Assembly (NCBI RefSeq): GCF_000685905.1
Contig: NZ_JMKZ01000002.1
Span: forward strand, 1-64,000
Reading direction: 5' to 3'
From: Mycoplasmoides pirum ATCC 25960
Lineage (GTDB): Bacteria > Bacillota_I > Bacilli_A > Mycoplasmatales > Mycoplasmoidaceae
Length of the DNA stretch: 64,000 nt
Shown: positions 9,632 through 18,819 of the stretch, one piece after another
Layout: each line of letters begins with the position of its first letter
Numbering within the stretch: the stretch's first letter is position 1
Made by a program: the position numbers and the translations under genes
The notes under the pieces: generated by a model
Told to the model about the DNA's origin: nothing
What the model saw: the letters and a program-made list of their open reading frames with translations, nothing else
Database searches by the model: none

Positions 9632-10585
9632 TTATTTACTACCTTTTTTTATTTGTTTAACTTTAGTGTTAGATTGCGAAAGAGTTCGATGCTGTTTTAA
9701 AAAATCTTTTGTTGAGTCATAACCTTCACGTTTTAATTTTAAATCAATAACAACACTTTCAATTAAATCACTTACTTTTCTTCCTGGAGAAATTGGTAAA
9801 ACATATTTAGGAATTTTTATACCGCATATTATTTCTGTTAAATTATCTTCATTTAATCTTTTAAATTCAAAATTTTTAGTGTTTATTGGAATTAATTCAA
9901 TTACCACTGATACAGATGTTGATAATTTTATTTTTTCAATACCAAACATTTTAGATATATTTAAAATTCCTAAACCTCTTATTTCAATAAAATTTTTTGC
10001 TATTTTATTAGATTTTCCTAAAACTACTCCGCCTATTCTAGTTAAATCTACTGCATCGTCAGCAATAAATAAATGATTTTTTTTAATCATTTCCATTGCT
10101 ATTTCAGATTTACCTATTCCTGATTCGCCAATTAATAAAACACCTTCACCATAAACTTCTAATAAAACACCATGAGTTGTTTCGTAAGTAGCAAGATTTT
10201 CTGAAATAAATGATCCAACAGATGATGAAATATCATTAGAAAACATATCACTCTTAATAATGGGTATTTGATATGTTTTGTTATTTTGAATTAGAAAATC
10301 AGTTTCTTTAAATGATTTAGTTAAAAGAATCATAGGAGGAGCTAATTTAAAAATTTCTTTTAATCTATAATTTCTTTCTTTAACGCTAAGACTATTTAAA
10401 TAAAGATATTCACGATTGCCGAACACAACAATATTTTTAATTTTTTGATCTAAAAAAATTCCTGATAATTCAAATCCCAAACGATTTAATCCGGGTTTCA
10501 AAATTAAATTAGTTGTATTTTTAAAACCATCAATTAATTTTAAATTTATTTCAAAATATTTAATTACATCTAAAACTGAAATCAC
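9632..10585 (-). CDS. hprK: HPr kinase/phosphorylase
   Basis: 317 residues. Phosphorylates and dephosphorylates Ser-46 of HPr, linking sugar uptake by the PTS to metabolic state. N-terminal HprK domain (1-130), then His138 in the TTHG motif, a P-loop GESGIGKS at 153-160, and the family signature EIRGLGIL near 203-210. Start is GTG at 10585: the frame is open only nine codons further up and contains no ATG there. A TATAAT promoter lies at 10632-10637. Its stop is adjacent to the lgt start. Confidence 0.95.
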   Translation of the reverse strand: MISVLDVIKYFEINLKLIDGFKNTTNLILKPGLNRLGFELSGIFLDQKIKNIVVFGNREYLYLNSLSVKERNYRLKEIFKLAPPMILLTKSFKETDFLIQNNKTYQIPIIKSDMFSNDISSSVGSFISENLATYETTHGVLLEVYGEGVLLIGESGIGKSEIAMEMIKKNHLFIADDAVDLTRIGGVVLGKSNKIAKNFIEIRGLGILNISKMFGIEKIKLSTSVSVVIELIPINTKNFEFKRLNEDNLTEIICGIKIPKYVLPISPGRKVSDLIESVVIDLKLKREGYDSTKDFLKQHRTLSQSNTKVKQIKKGSK

Positions 10586-10631
10586 GTGATAATATTTACC
10601 AAAACTATATTAAAAAAATTACCTATGAATG

Positions 10632-10637
10632 ATTATA
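10632..10637 (-). promoter_or_regulatory. -10 box of hprK-lgt operon
   Basis: TATAAT on the minus strand, 46 bases before the GTG start of hprK and just downstream of the hairpin that ends the cobalamin-type importer operon. It probably starts the hprK-lgt transcript. Confidence 0.5.
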
Positions 10638-10642
10638 TATAA

Positions 10643-10682
10643 ATTACTTAATAAAATATAATTAAGAAAATTATTAAGTAAT
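10643..10682 (-). terminator. Inverted repeat closing the importer operon
   Basis: A 12-bp perfect inverted repeat (ATTACTTAATAA ... TTATTAAGTAAT) with a 16-base loop begins inside the stop codon of the ATPase gene. It can form a hairpin in the RNA, followed by TTATATATAAT. There is no strong U-run and the stem is AT-rich, so termination may be partial. Confidence 0.45.
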
Positions 10683-11446
10683 TAATCAAATATTCTAAAT
10701 TTGTTGTTTTCAATATAAATAGTTCTATTCACCCCAAAATATTTTTTAATATTTTCAGAAGTTATAACTTCTTTCGGCGTTCCATATAAAGGTATAGAAC
10801 CTTGAAAAAAACAAGCAATATAATCTGAAATATTTGCAGCAATTTCAAAGTTGTGTAAAACAACAATAATAGTTTTAAATAACTTGTTTTTTAATTCTAA
10901 TATCAATTTAATAATTTCATCTTGAGCTTCAACATCAAGATGATTTAATGGTTCATCAAGAATGATAATTGGCGTTTCTTGAACTAATGCATTTGCAATG
11001 ATAACTTTTTGTTTTTGCCCACCTGACAAACTACCAATTTTTCTATCCTTTAAATCTAAAATATTTAATGTTTCTAAAATTTCATTAATAATTTTTTTAT
11101 CTTCTTTTTTTAAAAAACCTAAAAAATTTGTATATGGTAATCTACCAATACAAACAAAATCTCATACTGATAATTCTGGATATATTGAATTTATTTGTGG
11201 AACATATGAAATAAATTTTGATAGATTTTTATAAGAAAATTTGTTTATATCTAAATCATCTATAAAAATCATATTATTTTCACATTTGTAATTTTTTATT
11301 AAAAGATTAATTAATGTTGTTTTTCCTGAACCATTATTTCCGATTCAAGAACAAATTGAATTTTTTTTAATTTCTAAATTAATATTTTTTAATTCAAAAA
11401 ATGAATACATTTTTAAATAAGAAATATTTATTTTTATATTCTTCAT
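10682..11446 (-). CDS. ABC importer ATPase, FecE/BtuD type
   Basis: 254 residues from ATG 11446. Walker A IGNNGSGKTT near residue 35, ABC signature LSGGQKQK near 139-146, Walker B IIILDEP and the H-loop VLHNFE. This is the ATP-binding subunit of a type II importer of the FecCD/BtuCD class, which takes up iron chelates, haem or cobalamin. It follows the second permease by two bases and is the last gene of a four-gene operon. The cobalamin-type leader at 14800-14900 argues for corrinoid rather than iron. Confidence 0.9.
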
Positions 11447-11448
11447 AA

Positions 11449-12456
11449 TTACTTTTTCCAAAACAAAAAAACAATAAAAATTAGACAACCAACAAAACCG
11501 GCAATTGTTGTTAAAGATATTGAGGATGCAAAATGTGAAATACTAATTTGAATATATTGAGACAACAGCAACAAAATAATTGCAATCAACATAGAACCAA
11601 TAATATTGTATTTAAAGTAAGAGAACATTTTATTTGCAACAAATGAAACACTAGCGCCTATAAAACCAATTATTCCAATTAAGCTAAAAACAACCGAAGC
11701 CAATATACTAACTAACAAAATAAGAAAAAAACTTAATTTTTTATTATTAAATCCCAATGTAGTAGTTTTAGACAATAATGAACATTGAGCTAATATTTTA
11801 AGACGCAAATAAAATGAAAATATGAGACAAATACTAAAAATAATAATTGAAACATAAATATTGCTTAGATCATTTGATAATTTGATTCCTCCAAAAACTT
11901 TAGTTTGATAATAATTAAATCTAATTTTAATAATATCTTGATTAATTGCATTTGATGTTAGAAGAAAATAGGAAATTGCTGTAACTATTACATTTAAAAA
12001 AATTCCATAAATCAAAATAGATTTTGAAGTTAAATTAGTTTTTAAGGAAACAAAATAAAAAATGATACTTGAAAAAATAGCAATTCCTGTGTAAATAAAA
12101 CTAAATATATAAGATTGTTCATAATTTAAAAAAAAATTTGTAGCAAATAAAATAAACAATGAAATAGCTAATTGTTGAAATGTATTTATTCCAATTATAG
12201 AAACATCAGAAAATTGATTTTTTGTAAATAATTGAATTAAATAATTACCAAGTCCAATTGCAGATGCGCTAATAATAATTTTAAAAACTATTTGAGATCT
12301 AATTAATCAAATTTTATTTGCATTCAAACCAGAAGGTATGTTCAAAGCAAAACTTGAAGAATCAAAAAAAAATAAAAATAAAACAAGAATTAGTGAAATG
12401 ACACTAAAAATAAAAATAAATGTAGACTGTTTATTTAATATTTTTGATTTATTCAT
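11449..12456 (-). CDS. ABC importer permease 2, FecCD/BtuC family
   Basis: 335 residues from ATG 12456, overlapping the upstream permease by eight bases. About nine to ten membrane helices. The C-terminal third contains GIIGFIGASVSFVANKMF, matching the cytoplasmic coupling region of FecCD permeases (G-L-[IV]-x-P-H in better conserved members), and ends in a helix pair. It should form a heterodimer with the product of 12449-13432 to make the substrate channel. Divergent from typical BtuC, as expected in a fast-evolving mollicute. Confidence 0.85.
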
Positions 12457-13432
12457 AATAATTTCTTTTGCTAATAAACATACAAATTACAAATGGAAGC
12501 ATAATTATAATTGTTACAACATCAATATAAGTTTGCAAATAGCAATTAACAATAAATGCTAACAAAGTAACTATTAGACTAAGTAATGTACTAGGTAATA
12601 ATGACCATCTAACATCATAATTGTTAATAATGTGTTTTTTTGTAATATAAGGTATTGCAAAACCTAATAATGTGAATGGAGCATAAGCAATAAATCCTCC
12701 TATACACATAAGACTAATTGCTAATAATGAAATCATATTTAATAATGCGAAATTTATATTTAAAGTTGATGCTTTGAAATATGCATGTTCTATAATATGT
12801 ATTTTTTTAATATTCAATAAGAATATTATTGCGCCAATTACAAAAAATAATGAACCATAAATGAATTTAGATTCACTAAACGTAATTACCTCAATAATCA
12901 TCCAACCCAAAACATTAAAACTTTGATCTTTTGAAAAAAAAGATAATAATGTTATTAAAGAACTTATTAAAATGGATAAAGATAATCCATATAAAATAAC
13001 AATATTTTGATTATGTTTAAATTTACTAATTGATATATAAAAAGTAGGTAAAATATTAAATATAAACATAATACATAAAGATAATAATCCAATGGCTCAA
13101 ATTGGAAAATTATTAGTCAAACTACTAATCAAATAGCTTAAAGTCATGATAGGTGTTAATCCCAAAGTAAATGGGGAAGCTAAAATATTTCTTGTTAGTG
13201 ATTGTGAAGCTTCACCAGCAAAATTTAATGATATCGCAACTATGATACAACCAATTATTCCCAATCCGATACTGAGATAATCTATTCTATTTTCTGAATT
13301 AATAGAATTTAAAAAAATTAAAGAACCATTAGTTGTAATTGAAAAACCAATTAAAATTAAGCTAATAGCAATTAAGCAAAATAATAAACAAATTAAAAAA
13401 TATTTAAGTTTGCTTTTTTTAAATGTTTCCAT
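12449..13432 (-). CDS. ABC importer permease 1, FecCD/BtuC family
   Basis: 327 residues from ATG 13432. Multi-helix membrane protein with the FecCD hallmark SLNFAGEASQSLTRNILASP at about 67-86 (compare the family's G-x-x-x-Q-x-x-x-x-N-P-L-A-[ADS]-P) and GFIAYAPFTLLGFAIPYITK in the coupling region. It begins immediately after the binding lipoprotein stop and overlaps permease 2. Two different permease genes with one ATPase is the usual layout for iron-siderophore systems, so the permeases alone do not decide the ligand. Confidence 0.87.
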
Positions 13433-13434
13433 AA

Positions 13435-14673
13435 CTAATTAAACAAAAAATTCTCTTTATTTAATGTTTTAATCAAAGATGAATCAAATATTATTTTTTC
13501 ATTTATTTCATTCGCTTTTTCTTCACTTAAAATTTTTTTTGCAAGTAAATTAATAGAATATTCCATACCTAAAATATCATATGGGGCAATAGTAAATGAA
13601 TCATCAACTACAATAATGTTTTTATCTGGAGAAATTTTAGACGATGTTTTAAGGATTGGTTGAAAATTATTTTTTATAGTTTGTAAAACATTTGAATCAT
13701 TAATATCTATTGAAGATGATGAATTCACAACAACCACTACATAATCACTTGAATTCTTAAATCCTTCTTGAACAGCTTTTGCACTATATTCACCTGTAGA
13801 TAATCATCATCCAACAGTGTTAAATCCTCCATATTGAAATATTCTTAATTTAAAATTTTCATTATTGTTTGAATTATCAGATTGATTTTTTTGTGGAATA
13901 GCAACATCAAAACCTAATGAATTATTTGTATCAAACAACCATGAAGGAAAATTGATGTTTGGTCCATATTCTTCATATTTTGATAAATCAGAAACAAAAT
14001 TAGGTCCAAAATTAGAACCCCAAAAACTAATAGTTGGTTTTGAATTAGAAAAATTATTTTGAGTCATTACAGCTTCTTTAAAAATTTTAATTTTTTCATT
14101 AAATTTATTTAATAAATTTGAAATATAGCTGTTAACATCATTAAATAAAGAACTACCATCTAAATTTTTAATTTTTGAATTTAATTCATTAGCTAAAAAT
14201 TTTAATTTTTCATTTCAATTTCATGTTTTATCTTTATTTTGTTGAGTAGCAGTTTGATCAACTCGATCTTTTAACGATTCAATTTGATTAGTATTATAAA
14301 AATCTTGATCTGATAAATAATTTTTTATTCCATAAAGTTCTAAATTACTTGGTTTTGAATATGCATATCCATACATAATTTCGGGTGATTGATTTAACCA
14401 AAATTCAGCATTACTTGCAGTAGGTTGATTACCATATTCTGTAGGAATATTTAATTGTTGAATGTAAGGAGGAATTTTAGTTTGATTATTGTATAAATTT
14501 TGACTCATTGGTTTAAAACCTATTGCAGCCATATTTCCTGATAAACTTGAATCCAAAGAAACCACATTATATTTTTGACTGTGTGCTACAGCACAACTAT
14601 ATGCAACTATAGACGTAGTTGTTAAGATTAAAAAACTAATTGAAGAAAGTGTAAATTTTAACTTACTCTTCAT
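13435..14673 (-). CDS. Substrate-binding lipoprotein of the FecCD/BtuCD-type importer
   Basis: 412 residues from ATG 14673, with a strong ribosome site (GAGGTAAT) before the start. Signal peptide and lipobox SIVAYSC with Cys27. The mature protein has aromatic-rich segments (SFWGSNFGPNFV, FRLFQYGG-like) and a C-terminal region AIL-type helix, loosely fitting a two-lobed periplasmic binding fold; sequence conservation is low, so the call rests mainly on the operon: lipoprotein-permease-permease-ATPase. First gene after the riboswitch and its terminator. The Asn/Ser-rich segment near 290-300 and Asp/Ser segment near 330 look like loops. Ligand predicted as cobalamin or another corrinoid from the leader RNA. 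Confidence 0.78.
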
Positions 14674-14716
14674 ATTTTATTACCTCATAAAAATTAAAAA
14701 TAATCAATTAAGGGTA

Positions 14717-14751
14717 TAAAAAAACCTTGAATTAATTTAATAATTCAAGGT
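14717..14751 (-). terminator. Intrinsic terminator controlled by the riboswitch
   Basis: RNA hairpin CCUUGAAUUA/UAAUUCAAGG with a short AU loop, followed directly by seven U. It lies between the cobalamin-type aptamer and the ribosome site of the binding lipoprotein, where a regulatory terminator should be. An alternative pairing exists: GGGUCACAU at the aptamer's 3' side (14801-14809) can pair, with one bulge, with AUGUUGACC (14749-14757), whose last two C are in the terminator's 5' arm. Confidence 0.8.
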
Positions 14752-14799
14752 CAACATATAAATAATAAAAATTTAGTGTTTAACTAAAAATAAACTTTA

Positions 14800-14900
14800 G
14801 ATGTGACCCAGCATCATAATAGGTATTCGGACTCATTGTTATCATTAAACAATACACCGTAGCTGGCACTGTCCCGGATTCGCACCGGAGTTCCCCTAAA
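14800..14900 (-). promoter_or_regulatory. Cobalamin-type riboswitch
   Basis: Minus-strand RNA contains, in order, the conserved blocks of the cobalamin aptamer core: GGGGAACUCCGGUGCGAAUC, then CGGGACAGUGCC, then CUACGGUG, a variable hairpin (AUUGUUUAAUGAUAACAAU), and AGUCCGAAUACCU, which corresponds to the B12 box (AGUCMGGAGACCUGCC) with changes in its last positions. The CUACGGU...UCCGAAUACC combination resembles the shorter (class II) cobalamin riboswitches. GC content of this block is far above its surroundings. It lies between yebC and the BtuF-like gene, followed by a terminator with a U-run, so ligand binding should switch off transcription of the importer. Confidence 0.85.
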
Positions 14901-14923
14901 TTGATTGAATAAATTTTAACATA

Positions 14924-15628
14924 TTAATTTGCAATATTAGAAACAATTCATTGAATATCATCATCATTATCACATGAATCAACAAATCGATTAAATCGTT
15001 CTTTTTCTTCATCGTTTAATTCAATTTCTGAAAGTGGTTCTAGTTTTAAATGACTATAACTAATATTGAATCCTGCTTCAGTTAATTTATTTTTAACTAC
15101 ATAATAAGAATTTGGTGAAACTATTATTTCAAAACCTTCTTCATCACTTTGCAAATCAATAACATTATCATCAAATAGTAATTCAAATAATTGTTCTTCA
15201 GAATAATCATTTTTATTTATCAAAATAATTCCGCGTTGTTCAAAATTAATCTTTACACTATTAGGCTTAGCTAAATTACCTTTTAATTTACTTATATATC
15301 CATTTAAATTGCTAATTATTCTATTAGTGTTATCAGTTAAAGCATGAACAATAATACCTAAACCATTTGGTCCATATATTTCATATTCAACTTCAATTAA
15401 ATTAACATTATCTTTATTTGCGCCATTAATATTTTTATTAATTGAATCACGAGATAAATTTGCTTGTAAAGCTCGATCGATTGCTGCTTTTAATCTAGGA
15501 TTCGCTTCAGGATTTGTTCCTCCAACTTTAGCTGCAGCTTTTATTTCTTTTGCTAATTTTTGTCATAGTCTTGCATTATCTTGTTGTTTTTTGTTAGTTT
15601 GACTTGCAATTAAATGTTTACGTGGCAT
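14924..15628 (-). CDS. yebC: YebC/PmpR-family DNA-binding or translation regulator
   Basis: 234 residues from ATG 15628. The N-terminus reads MPRKHLIAS, then KLAKEIKAAAKVGGTNPEAN and NPRLKAAIDRALQANLSRDS, the family's most conserved block. The family is widely conserved; members act as transcription regulators or as translation factors that help ribosomes through proline runs. Length is normal (235-250). The usual first residues MAGHSKW are replaced by MPRKHLI, as in other mycoplasma copies. It sits 24 bases downstream of yvcK and just upstream of the riboswitch. Confidence 0.93.
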
Positions 15629-15652
15629 GTTTAAATTCCTTGAAAAATAAAT

Positions 15653-16626
15653 TTAAGATTTATTTAAAAAATTCATAAAAATTTTTTCTAATTTTTTTGG
15701 ATCATGTCGTATATATTTTTTATCATGATTATCAACTAAATTAGTTAAAAATAATTTGTTTTTTAAATATGAATTATTTTCATCTATTAAAATTGGAAAA
15801 CATTTCTGTTTTGAATAAGATTTTAAATTATTTTTATTAATTTTTCCTTTATGAGCAATTATTGTTTGAATAATATTTTTAGATAAATGTTTTTCAATAG
15901 CAATAACATGATCATACAAAGACATATCATGAGTTTCACCGTTTTGTGTCATGATATTCGCAACATATATTACTTTTGCTTTATTATTTTTAATAATTGC
16001 TTCTTTAATTCCTGGAGCAATTAAATTAGGAATAATAGAAGTATAAAGTGAACCTGTAGAAATTACAATATAATCAGCATTTGCAATTTTTTTAAAAACT
16101 TTTGGATTTGTTTTTATACTAGAACTATTTACATACTTAATAGAATCGATTCTTTTTTTGTAATTAGGAATTTTATGTTCTCCTATTTTTTTGTTCCATC
16201 TGTATATGTGGCTTGTAATTTAATATGAGGATAATCTGTTATTGGATAAATTGATCCTTTAACATTTAAAATTTCACTTAAGGATTCAATGCCTTTATAA
16301 AAATTTTTTTCAATTTGAATTAAAGCAGAAATAATAATATTTCCTAAGGATTGATTATTGAATATTGATTTTTTAACTTTATTGGATGTTAAAAAACGAT
16401 ATTGAATTAATTGTTTTAATAAATCTTCATTTGGTGATAATGAAGTTAATATTTGTCGAATATCTCCAATTGCTGGAATATTAAATTCTTTACGCATAAG
16501 AGCTGTTGAACCACCATCATCTGCAACTGTAACAATAGCTGAAATGTTAATGTCTGGAATGTTCTTAATTCCTTTAAGAATTGAACTCATTCCAGTTCCG
16601 CCACCAAAAACAACAAATTCTTTCAT
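15653..16626 (-). pseudogene. yvcK: YvcK/GlmR-type protein, frameshifted
   Basis: Start ATG 16626. The first part shows the YvcK/CofD-like nucleotide site FGGGTGMSSILKGIK, then VTVADDGGST and GDIRQIL. The frame stops at 16183-16185, but the next frame continues without a gap (GEHKIPNYKKRIDSIKYV ... SLYTSIIPNL ... VANIMTQNGET) to TAA at 15653. The break is at GGAACAAAAAAATAGG: seven A where eight would keep the frame (plus-strand T run 16186-16192). With one extra A the protein is about 324 residues, the normal family length. YvcK binds UDP-GlcNAc and affects carbon and envelope metabolism in Firmicutes. It may be a dead gene, a slippage-rescued gene or a sequencing error. Confidence 0.85.
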
Positions 16627-16723
16627 ATTTGTTTCTCTTGTAATAAGTAATTAAGCAAATAGTTATATACAATTTTAAATTGTATTAAAATTAAAGTGAA
16701 AATAAAAAAATAAGAAGTACTTT

Positions 16724-16966
16724 ATGAGAAAATACAATAAAATAGAAGTTTTAAAGTTAACTGTTTTTTGGATGTTAGCAATTGGAATTATCTGTTTCAT
16801 TGTTACATCAATTTTGGCAGTTAGTTCTGTAACATATAATGCAATCTTAGGATTATTTATTGTTGGAACAATCTTAATTGTTCCATCTGGAATAATTTGA
16901 ATAGCCTTGTGGTTTAGCAAAATTAATAAAAAAATTATTGGTGACAAAAAAGAAATTAAAAATTAA
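16724..16966 (+). CDS. Small two-helix membrane protein
   Basis: 80 residues from ATG 16724, one of only two coding regions I accept on the plus strand. Basic start (MRKYNKIEVLK), two hydrophobic segments at about 13-33 and 40-63, basic C-terminus (KINKKIIGDKKEIKN). It contains an in-frame TGA at IIW, matching the Trp code. Divergent from yvcK and convergent with the ABC exporter, whose stop codon it overlaps by three or four bases (16963-16966). A weak purine-rich site AAGAAG precedes the start. No family recognised; codon pattern and hydrophobic profile make it more believable than the hydrophobic minus-strand frame opposite. Confidence 0.65.
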
Positions 16967-18819
16967 TCTAATTCAAATTCACCACCAACTCCTTTTTTAA
17001 ATTGTGAATTGTATAAATTAGCATAGAAACCATTAAGTTTCAATAATTCATCATGTGAACCTTGTTCTACAATTTCTCCACTATTTACAACTAAAATCTT
17101 GTTAGCATTTTTAATTGTTGATAATCTATGAGCAATGACGAAAGAAGTTTTTCCTTTCATTAAAGTATCTAATGCTTTTTGAATTTTTACTTCTGTTCTT
17201 GTATCTACAGAAGATGTCGCTTCATCCAATAATAATATAGGTGAATTTCTAACAATAGCTCTTGCAATTGCTAACAATTGTCTTTGGCCTTGAGAAAAAT
17301 TACGACCATTAGATTCAACAATTGTGTCATAACCATCTTTTAATTGCATAATAAAATCATGAGCATTAGCAATTTTAGCAACTTCGATAATTTCTTCATC
17401 AGTTGCATTTAAATTACCATATCTAATGTTTTCTTTAATAGTACTTGTAAATAAGTAAGTATCTTGTAAAACAATAGAAATATTATCTCTTCAACTAGTT
17501 TCAATTACATTAGAAATTTCACTATCATCAATAGTAATTTTTCCATCATTATAGTTATAGAATTTAGTTAACAAATTAATAATTGTAGTTTTTCCTGCTC
17601 CTGTTGGGCCTACAATAGCAATCATTTCACCTGGTTTGGCTTCAATATTTGCATTCTTTAAATTTAAAGTATTTGGGCGATAACCAAAATTTACATGATC
17701 AAATTTTACATACCCTTTAACATCATTTAATGATTTTGCATTTGGTTTATCTTCTGGTGGAACTAAATCTAAAATTGTAAATGAACGTTGTGCACCAGCC
17801 AAACCTGCTTGAATTAAATTAATAATTGATAATGATTGATTAATAGGGTTAGTGAAAGAACGTAATAAATTAAAGTAAGATGCTAAAAAAGTAAATGACG
17901 TAACATCACTAACACCTCAACTATTGAAATCAGAACTTAAAAATCCAGACATTAAAGCAAAAGCTAAAAAAACTAAATTAGCAGCAAAACCAAACCAAGG
18001 AAAAATTAATACTGATAAAGTTTGAGCGGAAACAGCATTCGGAACAATTGCTTGATTGTATATTTGAAATTTTTCGTATACTTCATTTTGACGATTCAAC
18101 AACATTACAATTTTATGGCCTGAAATCATTTCTTCCATATAACCATTTAAATCACCTATTCGATCTTGTTGTTTAATAAAATATGGTTGTGCTTTTTTAG
18201 TAAATCAAAAACCAATCGATAACATTAAAAACAAAATTGGAACAATAATTAATGTGATTGCAGAATTTAAAATCATCAAAATTATGAATACAAAAAATAA
18301 TGTACTAACACCTTGAATCAATTGGGCGCCTGATTGTACTAATGCTTGACTAACATTATCAATATCATTAGATAAACGACTCATTAAATCACCACTTGAA
18401 TGTGTATCAAAATAAGAAACTGGCATTTTTTGCAATTTACAATAAGCATCTCATCGTAATCTAGCACAAGCAGTTTGACTGATTTTTACCATAATTACAT
18501 TTTGCACATATTGCATACCAGATGTAGAAACATACATAAGCAATAATGAACCAATTACCACAACAACTAAAACAACTGGATCTAAATTAGCTAAAGCTGT
18601 ATTCAATCCGTCTGGATTAGTAACATTTGGAGTTATTAAAGCAGAAATCGCATACCCCAAAAAAAAGGAAGAAAAAGCTAAAATTGCTGATGATAATAGA
18701 GCAAAAGTTAAACTAATAAATCAAACCGATTTTTTAGCTTCCATTTCTTTTAATATACGTTTAATTAATTTAAAGGGTTGCAATTTAGAATCAGTACTTA
18801 AAACTTTTGCATTATGCAT
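16963..18819 (-). CDS. ABC exporter half-transporter B
   Basis: 618 residues from ATG 18819, overlapping the upstream partner by eight bases. Six-helix exporter membrane domain (residues 30-330, with MPVSYFDTHSSGDLMSRLSN typical of the coupling helix), then an ATPase domain: Walker A GPTGAGKTT, signature FSQGQRQ, Walker B ILLLDEATSSVD, H-loop AHRLSTI. The signature is the SQGQ variant common in one half of heterodimeric exporters (LmrCD/YheIH type). Substrate unknown: drugs, lipids or peptides are exported by relatives. Confidence 0.93.

Noticed and set aside
13435-14673. Siderophore-iron binding as the sole ligand of the importer
   Set aside because: FecCD-type permeases fit iron too, but the cobalamin-type leader RNA is direct evidence for a corrinoid; iron or haem is kept as an alternative only.
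15653-16626. Two separate genes in the yvcK region
   Set aside because: Both parts belong to one known protein, join exactly at an A-run, and the second part has no start or ribosome site.
16675-16947. Minus-strand hydrophobic frame of 90 residues
   Set aside because: Mirror of the plus-strand membrane protein 16724-16966, which has a better start, an in-frame Trp TGA and a more natural charge pattern.
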